Position numbers and translations under genes: made by a program
Shown here: positions 36,821 through 44,485 of the stretch, one piece after another
Layout of the letters: every line of letters starts with the position of its first letter
Position numbering within the stretch: position 1 is the stretch's first letter
From: an uncultured Chryseobacterium sp.
GTDB lineage: Bacteria > Bacteroidota > Bacteroidia > Flavobacteriales > Weeksellaceae
DNA length: 64,000 nt
Assembly (NCBI GenBank): GCA_913774355.1
Contig: CAJYGB010000008.1
Coordinates: 1-64,000, forward strand
Direction: 5' to 3'
Notes under the pieces: generated by a model
Database searches by the model: none
Told to the model about the DNA's origin: nothing
The model's input: only the letters and a program-made list of their open reading frames with translations

Positions 36821-36843
36821 GCGGATTTTAAACGAATTATACT

Positions 36844-36881
36844 AAAGAACTTATGAAATCTCTCATAAGTTCTTTATTTTT
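36844..36881 (+). terminator. Terminator of the Lrp/AsnC gene, overlapping the next promoter
   Basis: AAAGAACTTATGA (36844-36856) pairs perfectly with TCATAAGTTCTTT (36863-36875) around AATCTC. Its T tract is part of TATTTTTG (36875-36882), an exact -7 box that lies 4 nt before the ATG at 36887. Confidence 0.75.
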
Positions 36882-36886
36882 GTACT

Positions 36887-37264
36887 ATGGAAGAATACAG
36901 TTATTTTGACGAAGATCCGAAAAAAGGATGGGGCTTTATCCTGGCATTTGCCGCATTGATGCTGTTTACAATAATGGGCTTCGGGATCGACCTGGATGAA
37001 TATTTGCAGCACGAGTACCTGAACATTCCCGGATGGTATTTTTTTGTCATCTTTACTGTGGATGCACTGATGGCTGTAAGCCTTATCCTGATGTTTTTTT
37101 ACAGGAAAATCGGAATCTTTTCTTTTCCGGCTCTCCTGATCATGCATTTCTTTATGCACAGTTATTATTTATCAACTTTCCTTTATACCGATGTCACCAA
37201 TCTTTTCCTGTTTACAGGATTTGGGATGCTGGCGATTATTCCGAAATGGAAGTTTTTCAGGTAA
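36887..37264 (+). CDS. Small multi-pass membrane protein of unknown function, 125 aa
   Basis: Four hydrophobic segments: GFILAFAALMLFTIMGF (about 16-32), YFFVIFTVDALMAVSLILMF (about 51-70), FSFPALLIMHFFMHSYYLS (about 78-95) and LFLFTGFGMLAII (about 105-118), with an acidic cytosolic start (MEEYSYFDEDPKK). Family not recognised. The ATG lies 4 nt after a perfect -7 box embedded in the preceding terminator, so the transcript may be leaderless. The convergent barrel gene ends 42 nt downstream. Confidence 0.65.
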   Translation: MEEYSYFDEDPKKGWGFILAFAALMLFTIMGFGIDLDEYLQHEYLNIPGWYFFVIFTVDALMAVSLILMFFYRKIGIFSFPALLIMHFFMHSYYLSTFLYTDVTNLFLFTGFGMLAIIPKWKFFR

Positions 37265-37306
37265 AAAAATAACGGAAAGATCTGCTGTATCTGATTTACA
37301 GCTAGT

Positions 37307-38047
37307 CTAGAAAACATAATATGTTATCCTTAACGAAGGATAGTAGATCTCTCCGAGATAAGAAGACTTGTGCACATAATCCTTATTGTTGTAATTCCAG
37401 GTGTAGCTAAGCTGAGAGGCTTTAGACTGTATTTTATGAAAGGGAATATTTATAAAAGCACCCAGTTCATATTGGTTTCTCGTTCCAAACATGACTCCGA
37501 AGCCTGCGTTGGTACTTAAAGTATAAGTCTTCTCTCCGAGATTCGTATTTATAAATTCTTCAAAACTGATAGGCTGATTTATTTCTTCCGTGGCCTGGCC
37601 TTCGTTTCTGTTGAATACCACCACATTATTGTTGTAATCGGCTCCTAAAGACGCCTCAAAAAAAAGAGCATGGGTATATTTTTCAATCACCTTACGGTAT
37701 CCAAAATAAAAGGAGATACAATCGTATTTCTGCCCGATCACATCTTTATTATCAAAAGGAATATCAGCCTCATTCAGATTGTATCGGAATTCTATCGTTT
37801 TACGCGTATACATCAGCTCGGCAAAGAAATTATCCTGCTCGCCCAGCTGGCGTAATAATTTAATACCTAAATGCGCACTTATGGGTTTGTTAAAGCTAAT
37901 ATGGCTGGCATCCGCCGGCTGATGGTTCCGGAAAATACTGATTCCCGCACCCGTGGAAATTCCTAATTTATAGTCCGATTGCGCGGACAGGGAGTTTATT
38001 AAGCCTAAAGTCAGTATAAAGTTGATCGAAATAAAAAATATTCTCAT
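37307..38047 (-). CDS. Outer-membrane beta-barrel protein (PorT-like family)
   Basis: 246 aa. Signal peptide MRIFFISINFILTLGLINSLSAQ (cleavage after SAQ). The rest alternates hydrophobic and polar residues as in 8-stranded barrels, with YKLGISTGAGISIF, FFAELMYTRKTIEFRY, ISFYFGYRKVIEKY and LSTNAGFGVMFGTRNQYELGA. It ends in the strand LRITYYVF with the terminal aromatic needed for BAM recognition. Resembles OMP_b-brl_2/PorT-like proteins; it is not PorT itself as far as can be judged. Function unknown. Transcribed towards the 36887 gene. Confidence 0.75.
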   Translation of the reverse strand: MRIFFISINFILTLGLINSLSAQSDYKLGISTGAGISIFRNHQPADASHISFNKPISAHLGIKLLRQLGEQDNFFAELMYTRKTIEFRYNLNEADIPFDNKDVIGQKYDCISFYFGYRKVIEKYTHALFFEASLGADYNNNVVVFNRNEGQATEEINQPISFEEFINTNLGEKTYTLSTNAGFGVMFGTRNQYELGAFINIPFHKIQSKASQLSYTWNYNNKDYVHKSSYLGEIYYPSLRITYYVF

Positions 38048-38113
38048 TGCTGTTATTTGTTTTTTATGGTATCTGTTTTATGCTTGAACGAAAAAATCTT
38101 CAGATTAGTATAA

Positions 38114-38143
38114 TAAAAAAGCACCCTTTCATAAGGATGCTTT
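38114..38143 (-). terminator. Terminator of the transketolase genes
   Basis: On the minus strand AAAGCATCC pairs with GGGTGCTTT (one G-U) around TTATGAAA, followed by TTT and a T-rich run; 20 nt after the stop codon of the C-terminal subunit. Confidence 0.7.
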
Positions 38144-38163
38144 CATTATATTTTTTCAAAAAA

Positions 38164-39108
38164 TTAAGCTAAAATTCGCTTCACCGCTTCTTTTACCGCA
38201 GTAGAATCGATCTTGTATTTTTTCATCAGTTCGGCAGGTGTTGCAGATTCCCCGAAGGTGTCATTTACCGCTACAAATTCCTGTCGGGTCGGTCTCTTTC
38301 TGGCCAGCATTCCGGCAATGGATTCACCCAAACCTCCAAGGTAGTTGTGTTCCTCAGCAGTTACGATCTTACCTGTTTTTTCAACCGATTTTAGGATGAT
38401 TTCTTCGTCTAGCGGCTTGATCGTATGGATGTTGATCACTTCACATGAAATACCTTCTTTTTCAAGTTCGTCCGCAGCAATCAGAGATTCCCAAACCAAG
38501 TGGCCGGTAGCAACAATCGTTACATCGGTTCCTTCCTGCAGGAGAATTCCTTTTCCGATCTCGAAAGGCATATCTTCAGGAATAAAAACAGGAACTACCG
38601 GTCTTCCGAACCTTAGGTATACCGGACCTTCATGGTCGGCAATAGCTAATGTCGCTGCTTTCGTCTGGTTATAATCGCACGGGTTGATCACCGTCATTCC
38701 CGGAAGCATCTTCATCATCCCGATATCTTCCAGCACCTGGTGTGTAGCACCGTCTTCCCCTAACGTAAGGCCGGCGTGGGATGCACAGATCTTAACGTTT
38801 TTGTTGGAGTAAGCAATCGACTGACGGATCTGGTCGTATACCCTGGAAGTAGAAAAGTTTGCAAATGTTCCCGTAAAAGGAATTTTTCCCGTGATGCTCA
38901 TCCCTGCAGCAAGTCCCATCATGTTGGCTTCAGCGATACCTACCTGAAAGAATCTTTCCGGAGCCTTTTCGATGAATTTCTCCATCTTCAAAGAACCGAT
39001 AAGGTCTGCACAAAGTGCCACAACATTAGGGTTTTTGTCGGCAAGTTCTGCCAGTCCGGCACCGAATCCTGAACGGGTATCCTTTTTTTCTGTATATGTA
39101 AATTTCAT
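38164..39108 (-). CDS. Transketolase, C-terminal subunit
   Basis: Pyrimidine-binding and C-terminal domains of a split transketolase (pentose phosphate pathway; two-carbon transfer with thiamine diphosphate). 314 aa. DTRSGFGAGLAELA at the start, FFQVGIAEANMMGLAAGMS (catalytic Glu of the TPP pyrimidine site in the GIAEANM block), FANFSTSRVYDQIRQS, HAGLTLGEDGATHQ, and the C-terminal TKP fold from YLRFGRP on. The other half is 54 nt upstream in the same direction, so both are made from one message. Confidence 0.93.
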   Translation of the reverse strand: MKFTYTEKKDTRSGFGAGLAELADKNPNVVALCADLIGSLKMEKFIEKAPERFFQVGIAEANMMGLAAGMSITGKIPFTGTFANFSTSRVYDQIRQSIAYSNKNVKICASHAGLTLGEDGATHQVLEDIGMMKMLPGMTVINPCDYNQTKAATLAIADHEGPVYLRFGRPVVPVFIPEDMPFEIGKGILLQEGTDVTIVATGHLVWESLIAADELEKEGISCEVINIHTIKPLDEEIILKSVEKTGKIVTAEEHNYLGGLGESIAGMLARKRPTRQEFVAVNDTFGESATPAELMKKYKIDSTAVKEAVKRILA

Positions 39109-39162
39109 TATGTTCTAAATTATTAATTAAAAAGATTACGGATTATCAATGACTCGTTGCTG

Positions 39163-40014
39163 TTAATAATCAGCAGGCGCTTCCAGATACAATTGCTTCA
39201 TGGCTGTTTCCAGCTGCTCATCGCTAGGTGCTTTTCCGTGCCATGCGTGTGATCCCATCATAAAATCAACACCGTTACCCATCTGCGTATGAAGAATAAT
39301 CGCTACCGGCTTTTCCTTTCCGGTTTCTGTTTTCGCCTTTTCAAGAATAGCAATCACTGCTTCCAGGTCGTTGCCGTTTTTCTCCTCCAGCACCGTCCAT
39401 CCGAAAGCTTCCAGCTTGGCATGAAGGTTACCTAACGTAAGTACATTGTCTGTGCTTCCGTCGATCTGCTGTCCGTTGTAATCGATGGTGGAAATAATGT
39501 TATCCACTTTCTTGCCGGCAGCATACATAAAAGCTTCCCAGTTCTGGCCTTCCTGCAATTCGCCGTCTCCCTGTAAAGTATACACCAACGAGTTTTCTCC
39601 GTCTAATTTCTTTGCCTGAGCAACACCCAGCGCTACGGAAAGCCCCTGTCCCAAAGATCCGGAAGCCACTCTGATGCCTGGCAGCCCTTCATGTGTGGTC
39701 GGGTGACCCTGCAGCCTGGAATCCAGCTTTCTGAAGGTCTTCAGTTCTTCTACCGGGAAAAAACCGGATCTGGCCAAAGTAGAATAGAATACCGGGGAAA
39801 TATGTCCGTTCGAAAGATAAAAGTGGTCTTCGTTTTTGCCTTCCATTGTGAAAGGAAGCTTGTAGTTCATTACTTTTCCGTAAAGGGCCGTGAAAAATTC
39901 AGTACAGCCTAAACTTCCTCCCGGGTGGCCGGAATTTACAGCATGAACCATTCTTAAAATGTCTCTTCTGATTTGCGTAGTAAGAGATTTTAACTCTTCG
40001 ATGCTTTTACTCAT
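39163..40014 (-). CDS. Transketolase, N-terminal subunit
   Basis: Diphosphate-binding half. 283 aa. SGHPGGSLGCTEFFTALY near residue 28, SNGHISPVFYSTLARSG, GHPTTHEGLPGIRVASGSLG with the SGSLGQGLSVALG block, and the TPP motif GDGELQEGQNWEAFMYA... to the Asn of TIDYNGQQIDG. Together with the downstream half it equals a full enzyme of about 600 aa. The split form is usual in Bacteroidota and archaea. The two frames are separate genes with a 54-nt spacer, not a frameshift product. Confidence 0.93.
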   Translation of the reverse strand: MSKSIEELKSLTTQIRRDILRMVHAVNSGHPGGSLGCTEFFTALYGKVMNYKLPFTMEGKNEDHFYLSNGHISPVFYSTLARSGFFPVEELKTFRKLDSRLQGHPTTHEGLPGIRVASGSLGQGLSVALGVAQAKKLDGENSLVYTLQGDGELQEGQNWEAFMYAAGKKVDNIISTIDYNGQQIDGSTDNVLTLGNLHAKLEAFGWTVLEEKNGNDLEAVIAILEKAKTETGKEKPVAIILHTQMGNGVDFMMGSHAWHGKAPSDEQLETAMKQLYLEAPADY

Positions 40015-40070
40015 TGTGTAGGATTTATATGCAAGCGAATTTACGATATTTTACCGGCTTAAAGAAATGT

Positions 40071-40098
40071 AAAAGCCCGGATTTCAGGTCCGGGCTTT
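40071..40098 (-). terminator. Terminator between the symporter and transketolase genes
   Basis: AAAGCCCGGA (40072-40081) pairs with TCCGGGCTTT (40089-40098). On the minus strand it follows the symporter stop (40167) by 68 nt and ends in TTTTA. Confidence 0.65.
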
Positions 40099-40166
40099 AG
40101 TTTTTATAATAATTTATTTAAAGTTTTATCAGGTTAAAATGATATGTAATCATGAATTTTATGATA

Positions 40167-41726
40167 TTAAACGATTCTTAGATACGATTTCTGTCGTACC
40201 AGCCAGAGCCCGATAAAGGTGAGCAGCCCGTTTAAGACAATTAATTCCACTCCGATTCTGTAATCGGTGTACGTTGTGATGACGTAATTAATAAGATAAG
40301 TGGCTACCGGAGCCAGGATCGTCACCGCCAGGATGGAATATTTTTTTGAAATCCGGAATTTTGTAAAAATCCCGAAAGCGAAAAGTCCCAGAAGCGGTCC
40401 GTAGGTGTATCCTGCAATTTCCATGATAAGGTAAACGATGGATTTGTCATTCAGTGCCTTGAAGATCATGATTAAAATAAAGAAAACGATGGTAAACGTC
40501 AAATGGACTTTCATCCGGAGCTGTTTTTTTTCTTTTTCAGTTTTATTGCGGTCTTCGTTGAGGTTCAGAAGATCCACGCAATACGAACTGGTCACTGCGG
40601 TCAGTGCACCGTCAGCGGAAGGAAATAAGGCTGAAATCAGCCCGATGATGAAGATCACCGAGATAATCATCGGAAAATGACCCTGAAGCGATAAAGCCGG
40701 GAACAGGTCGTCACCCATGATATTTTTAATTTCACCGCCGGAATCTTTAAACCCAAAAATGTTGGTTACCGTTTCTCCATTGATCTGTCCGTATTCCGCA
40801 CCGTGCTGCAAAGCAAAAAGATAAAGCAGCCCGCCGAGGAACAGGAATGCAAGGTTCACAAAAAGAAGCGTTCCCGCAAAAGTCAGCATGTTTTTCTTGG
40901 AATTTTTCAGGTTATCCACCGAGATATTCTTTTGCATCATTTCCTGGTCCAGGCCGGTCATGGCAATGGTAATGAAGATTCCTCCAATGATTGTTTTCAG
41001 GAAAAAGGTTTTGGAATTCGGATCAAAATTGATAAAATGCGTATAATTTTTCTGTTCTAAAATCGAGTAGGCTTCCCCTGCAGATAAATTTAAATTTGAT
41101 AAGATATACACAATGCAGGCAATTAAGCTGATGATCATGAAAGAAGTCTGCAGCGTATCGGTAATAACGATCGTCTTTACACCACCTTCAAACGTATACA
41201 AAAGAACCATCAGCAGAAGAACCAATGCGGTTACCCAGAAGGGCACCCCTAAGCCTTCCAGTAAAAAGATCTGCAAAACATTCACTACGAGGTAGAGCCT
41301 GGCTGTAGCCCCGATTGCTCTGGAGATAATAAAGAAGATGGAGCCGATCTTATGAGCTTCCACGTTGAACCTTTTCCCCAGATAGGTATAAATGGAAGTG
41401 AGATTCATCTTATAATACAGTGGCAGCAGGATTGCCGCGACGATAAAATAGCCGATAAAGAACCCGATTACCATCATGTAATATTCAAAGCCGCCGTAAA
41501 TATATTCGCTTCCCGTCATTTTTCCGACGGTTCCGGGCACGGATATAAAGGTTACCCCGCTCAGGCTGGTTCCGATCATTCCGAAAGCCACCAGCCACCA
41601 TTTACTTTTTTTGTTACCGATAAAAAACGACTGGTTATCGGAGTTTCGGCTCGTAAAATAAGAAATAACCAATAAGCCGATGAAATAGACAAAAACAAAC
41701 AGCAGGAGAATAGTTCCGGAATTCAT
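40167..41726 (-). CDS. Sodium:solute symporter (SSS family)
   Basis: 519 aa with about 13 membrane helices. Family markers: YFTSRNSDNQSFFIGNKKSK after helix 1, GTSLSGVTFISVPG in helix 2, SRAIGATARLYLV, YTFEGGVKTIVITDTLQT (the sodium-solute symporter signature region), GLDQEMMQKNISVDNLKNSKK and PSADGALTAVTSSYCVDLL. Moves a solute (sugar, sialic acid, amino acid or similar) with Na+ across the inner membrane; the substrate cannot be read. Monocistronic with promoter and terminator. Confidence 0.93.
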   Translation of the reverse strand: MNSGTILLLFVFVYFIGLLVISYFTSRNSDNQSFFIGNKKSKWWLVAFGMIGTSLSGVTFISVPGTVGKMTGSEYIYGGFEYYMMVIGFFIGYFIVAAILLPLYYKMNLTSIYTYLGKRFNVEAHKIGSIFFIISRAIGATARLYLVVNVLQIFLLEGLGVPFWVTALVLLLMVLLYTFEGGVKTIVITDTLQTSFMIISLIACIVYILSNLNLSAGEAYSILEQKNYTHFINFDPNSKTFFLKTIIGGIFITIAMTGLDQEMMQKNISVDNLKNSKKNMLTFAGTLLFVNLAFLFLGGLLYLFALQHGAEYGQINGETVTNIFGFKDSGGEIKNIMGDDLFPALSLQGHFPMIISVIFIIGLISALFPSADGALTAVTSSYCVDLLNLNEDRNKTEKEKKQLRMKVHLTFTIVFFILIMIFKALNDKSIVYLIMEIAGYTYGPLLGLFAFGIFTKFRISKKYSILAVTILAPVATYLINYVITTYTDYRIGVELIVLNGLLTFIGLWLVRQKSYLRIV

Positions 41727-41745
41727 GCTTTAATTTAAATTTTAG

Positions 41746-41775
41746 CAAATATAGTTTTTTTCTCCTCTGCCCAAA
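41746..41775 (-). promoter_or_regulatory. Promoter of the SSS symporter
   Basis: On the minus strand TTTG (plus 41772-41775), 18 nt spacer, then the exact -7 box TATATTTG (plus 41746-41753), 19 nt before the ATG. One of the best -33/-7 pairs in the window. Confidence 0.65.
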
Positions 41776-41777
41776 AA

Positions 41778-41803
41778 AGAAAAACCTTTCGGTACTGAAA
41801 GGT
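41778..41803 (-). terminator. Terminator of the pirin-OsmC-GNAT operon
   Basis: On the minus strand ACCTTTC pairs with GAAAGGT around AGTACC, followed by TTTTTCTTTT. It lies 81 nt after the GNAT stop and directly upstream of the symporter promoter. Confidence 0.7.
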
Positions 41804-41884
41804 AAAGGTAAAGGTTGCATGGCTGTTGATCTTTATAACCCTCGCACACTCAAACTTTACCTCAGTCTCAGACTTAGCTTCAGC

Positions 41885-42178
41885 CTAAACCTTATTCACC
41901 AGAACATCCTGGATGTCCTCCTCTTTCTGGAAAGTAGCCTTGGCAAAAGGGCAGAGCGGGATAATCGATTTGCCGTTTTTTCTGGCAAAATCTACTGCTG
42001 CATACAACATTTCTTTTCCTACGCCTTTCCCGTTATAGGCTTCGTCCACTTCCGTGTGGTCGATAATAAAGCGGTCTTCCCCGGCCCAGGTATACGTCAT
42101 TAAACCGGCATGGGTTCCGTCCACAAAGGCTTCAAAACTTCCGCGTTTCTCGTCGTTGGTATGTTTTACTTTAATCAT
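41885..42178 (-). CDS. Small GNAT-family N-acetyltransferase (YjdJ-type)
   Basis: 97 aa, the minimal acetyltransferase fold of the GCN5-related YjdJ/COG2388 family. Core blocks: GTHAGLMTYTWAGEDRFIIDHTEV, then the acetyl-CoA-binding loop AYNGKGVGKEMLYAAVDFARKNG (Q/R-x-x-G-x-G/A variant GKGVGK) and IIPLCPFAKATFQKE at the end. The substrate is unknown; it may act on stray amines or proteins. Last gene of a four-gene minus-strand run, 1 nt after the OsmC stop. Confidence 0.9.
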   Translation of the reverse strand: MIKVKHTNDEKRGSFEAFVDGTHAGLMTYTWAGEDRFIIDHTEVDEAYNGKGVGKEMLYAAVDFARKNGKSIIPLCPFAKATFQKEEDIQDVLVNKV

Positions 42179-42179
42179 T

Positions 42180-42578
42180 TTATGAAAATTGGGTTAATAT
42201 TTCGATATCGTGGGTTAAAATTTTATGAATCGGGCAGGCATCGGCAATCGCGTGCAGCCTTTTCCTCTGTTCTTCATCAAGATGCGTGCCTTCAAAGCTG
42301 ATGTTTCTTTTAAAAATGGCTCTTTTCGTCAGCGGAAAGTTTTCAAGCTCTACTTCCACATTAATTTTTTCCACATCCCATTCTTTCCGGTCAATATACA
42401 TCCGCAGAGTAGCTGCCGTACAGCTTGCCAGTGACGTTGCCAGGATTTCGAACGGGTTAAAGCCTTTATTGCCGCCGCCTTTATCTACGGGTTCATCGGT
42501 AATTAATGTATTTTCCCCTGCAATAACTTCGGTATAATATTTTTCTTTACCTAAACTTGCTTTTACGGTAACTGCCAT
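42180..42578 (-). CDS. OsmC-family peroxide reductase-like protein
   Basis: 132 aa. OsmC/Ohr-type peroxiredoxin fold that reduces organic peroxides through two Cys residues: Cys53 in LATSLASCTAATLRMY and Cys115 in IADACPIHKIL, both present. The EPVDKGGGNKGFNPFE stretch is the usual dimer arm. Sits between a flavin reductase and a GNAT gene and after a pirin, in line with a redox-stress operon. The specific electron donor is unknown. Confidence 0.92.
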   Translation of the reverse strand: MAVTVKASLGKEKYYTEVIAGENTLITDEPVDKGGGNKGFNPFEILATSLASCTAATLRMYIDRKEWDVEKINVEVELENFPLTKRAIFKRNISFEGTHLDEEQRKRLHAIADACPIHKILTHDIEILTQFS

Positions 42579-42625
42579 AATTTATGTTTAATTTATAATC
42601 TGCTGTTTCTGCAATCAGGCAATGA

Positions 42626-43159
42626 TCAGTTCTTTACCTGATGCTTAAAATTTTCGATCTTGTCTTTCAGTTCTTTCAGCATTTCCGGGTTGATGATGCC
42701 GCTTTCAAGATCGAAATTCTCATAAAATTTAGGAAGAGAAAAAGTGTCTTTGATATCCGCTCCGAAATTCGGGAAGAATGTTTTTGCCGTATTCATCACA
42801 TTGCCGCCGCCATATCCTCCGGGCGAAGTAGACATCAGGAACATCGGTTTGTTCTGGAATACCTTGACGTTGATCCTTGAAGCCCAGTCGAAAACATTTT
42901 TAAATGCAGCACTGTACGATCGGTTGTGTTCGGCCAGTGAGCAGATGATGACGTCGCATTCTTCGATGGCGTTTAAAAAACGATGTGCTTCATCCGGAAA
43001 ACCTTTCTTTTCCCGGTCAACTGAAAACACGTGCATGTCAAAATCATTTAAATCAATTAAATTGATTTCATCATCCTGAAAATCTTTCAGGACAAACTTG
43101 ACAAGTTCTTTATTGATGGAAGTGGAAGAGGTACTTCCGGCAAACGCTAATATTTTCAT
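42626..43159 (-). CDS. NADPH-dependent FMN reductase (flavodoxin-like quinone/azo reductase)
   Basis: 177 aa flavodoxin-fold enzyme: the FMN-phosphate loop FAGSTSSTSINKELVKF at the N-terminus, DVIICSLAEHNRSYSAAFKNVFDW in the middle (the AFKN-DW block of the FMN_red family), and MSTSPGGYGGGNVMNTA. It reduces FMN, quinones or azo compounds with NAD(P)H. 12 nt after pirin and 47 nt before OsmC, so co-transcribed. Confidence 0.92.
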   Translation of the reverse strand: MKILAFAGSTSSTSINKELVKFVLKDFQDDEINLIDLNDFDMHVFSVDREKKGFPDEAHRFLNAIEECDVIICSLAEHNRSYSAAFKNVFDWASRINVKVFQNKPMFLMSTSPGGYGGGNVMNTAKTFFPNFGADIKDTFSLPKFYENFDLESGIINPEMLKELKDKIENFKHQVKN

Positions 43160-43171
43160 GACCTGAGTTTA

Positions 43172-44071
43172 TTATTTTCTGTTTAAAATCGCTTTTGGAA
43201 GCGGTACGTAATCTTCATCATCCCCCGGAACGAGTGGAAATGCTTCATGGTTCTGGTCATTCCAGTTCACTTTGGCCTGTTCGATAAGTTCTTTATCGGA
43301 ATTTACGAAATTCCAGAAGATGAAACGTTCTTCTTCAAATGGTTCACCGCCGAACAGATAAACCGTTCCGTTTTCGCTCATCTCGAATTCGCAGAGTTGG
43401 GTATTTTTAGCAATCAGAAGTTGCTTGGAGCCGTAAGAATTTCCGTCGGTGGAGACCGTTCCGTCCAATACGTACATGGCGGCTTCACCGTAAAGGTCTT
43501 TTCCGATGCTGATCTTCTTCGCATCTTTTGTTTTAATTTCAATAAAAAACAATTTGCTGTGAACGGGAACCGGGGATTTTCTTCCGAAAGCTTCTCCGGC
43601 AATCAGTTTATACTGGATGTCGTCTTCTTCCCAAACCGGGAGATCGCCTGCTTCCGTATGATGAAAGCTTGGTTCCGACTGTTCCAAATGCTTCGGAAGT
43701 CCGACCCAGATCTGGAATCCGTGCAATCTTTTGTCCGAGTGCCTCAAATATTCCGGTGTTCTTTCGGAATGCACGACGCCTTTTCCGGCAGTCATCCAGT
43801 TAACCGCTCCCGGCTGTATTTCAATGGCACTTCCGATGCTGTCCCGGTGGAAGATGGAACCTTCCAGAAGATAAGTGAGGGTAGAAAGCCCGATGTGCGG
43901 ATGCGGCGGGACGTCCAGGTTCTGATAGTCCTTCAGATCAGCAGGACCCATGTGATCGATAAATACGAAAGGCCCGACCGCTCTTTTCTCACGGAAAGGC
44001 AACAATCTTCCCACTAAAAAATTTCCGATATCTGCTGATTTTTCTTCAATAATGAGTCCGATGTTTGACAT
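43172..44071 (-). CDS. Pirin-family protein (bicupin)
   Basis: 299 aa. The N-terminal cupin carries FVFIDHMGPADLKDY, PPHPHIGLSTLTYLLEGSIFHRDS (metal His residues) and the EIQPGAVNWMTAGKGVVHSER block with its His and Glu ligands; the C-terminal cupin is the degenerate half. Bacterial pirins can oxidise quercetin or bind metal-dependent regulators; the activity of this one is unknown. First gene of the pirin, FMN-reductase, OsmC, GNAT operon. Confidence 0.93.
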   Translation of the reverse strand: MSNIGLIIEEKSADIGNFLVGRLLPFREKRAVGPFVFIDHMGPADLKDYQNLDVPPHPHIGLSTLTYLLEGSIFHRDSIGSAIEIQPGAVNWMTAGKGVVHSERTPEYLRHSDKRLHGFQIWVGLPKHLEQSEPSFHHTEAGDLPVWEEDDIQYKLIAGEAFGRKSPVPVHSKLFFIEIKTKDAKKISIGKDLYGEAAMYVLDGTVSTDGNSYGSKQLLIAKNTQLCEFEMSENGTVYLFGGEPFEEERFIFWNFVNSDKELIEQAKVNWNDQNHEAFPLVPGDDEDYVPLPKAILNRK

Positions 44072-44272
44072 ATAATGCGATGTTAATTTTACAAAAAGTC
44101 CGGTTCGTTATAAGCTGTTTTGCTTTACGGCCCGATGATAAAAATAAGCAAAAAGAATAATCCGAGAGCCCTGTTAATCCGTAAAAAATATGTCCGTTTA
44201 TTATTTCCTTATTCTATGAGCAAAAGTAAAGCATCTCTCGAAAGCATCCATTGATCTGTGGTAATAAGTTTC

Positions 44273-44306
44273 AAACCTCATAGGTTTCCAAAAACCTATG
44301 AGGTTT
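44273..44306. repeat. Palindromic repeat AAACCTCATAGG...CCTATGAGGTTT
   Basis: AAACCTCATAGGTTT (44273-44287) faces AACCTATGAGGTTT (44293-44306), a near perfect inverted repeat. It is the same family as the palindrome at 25990-26024 (shared AAACCTCA arms with compensating changes inside). It lies in the 414-nt spacer between the DHA2 pump and pirin; no T tract, so not an obvious terminator. Confidence 0.6.
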
Positions 44307-44452
44307 ACTGCATAGGTCTGAGGTTGTAAATCTATGACTGTCAATAGTAAATTCCTGCAGATGAATGTGCTTCGCTTGTCAATTTTAATTGATGCTTCTG
44401 GTGGTTGGGATACGCAAGGATTTCTCAACATTAAAAGCAGTGTAAATTGACC

Positions 44453-44476
44453 ATTCACGTGCAAAGCAAAATTCAC
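44453..44476. repeat. 24-bp repeat unit ATTCACGTGCAAAGC..., copy 1
   Basis: Matches units at 47214-47237 and 47328-47351 (consensus ATTCACnTGCRAAGC then AAAATTSAC). It lies 9 nt from the stop of the leftward DHA2 gene. The spacer 44072-44485 otherwise holds only the palindrome above and no gene. Confidence 0.6.
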
Positions 44477-44485
44477 CATTAACCT

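Noticed and set aside
38164..40014. Frameshifted single transketolase gene
   Set aside because: The halves have their own start and stop codons and a 54-nt spacer; split transketolase is normal in Bacteroidota.
43247..44017. 256-codon open frame on the plus strand
   Set aside because: Lies fully antisense to the pirin gene, whose motifs are unmistakable; low-complexity basic product without family features.
44201..44479. 92-codon open frame on the minus strand after the DHA2 pump
   Set aside because: Made up mostly of the AAACCTCA palindrome and the 24-bp repeat unit, so it is not a gene.
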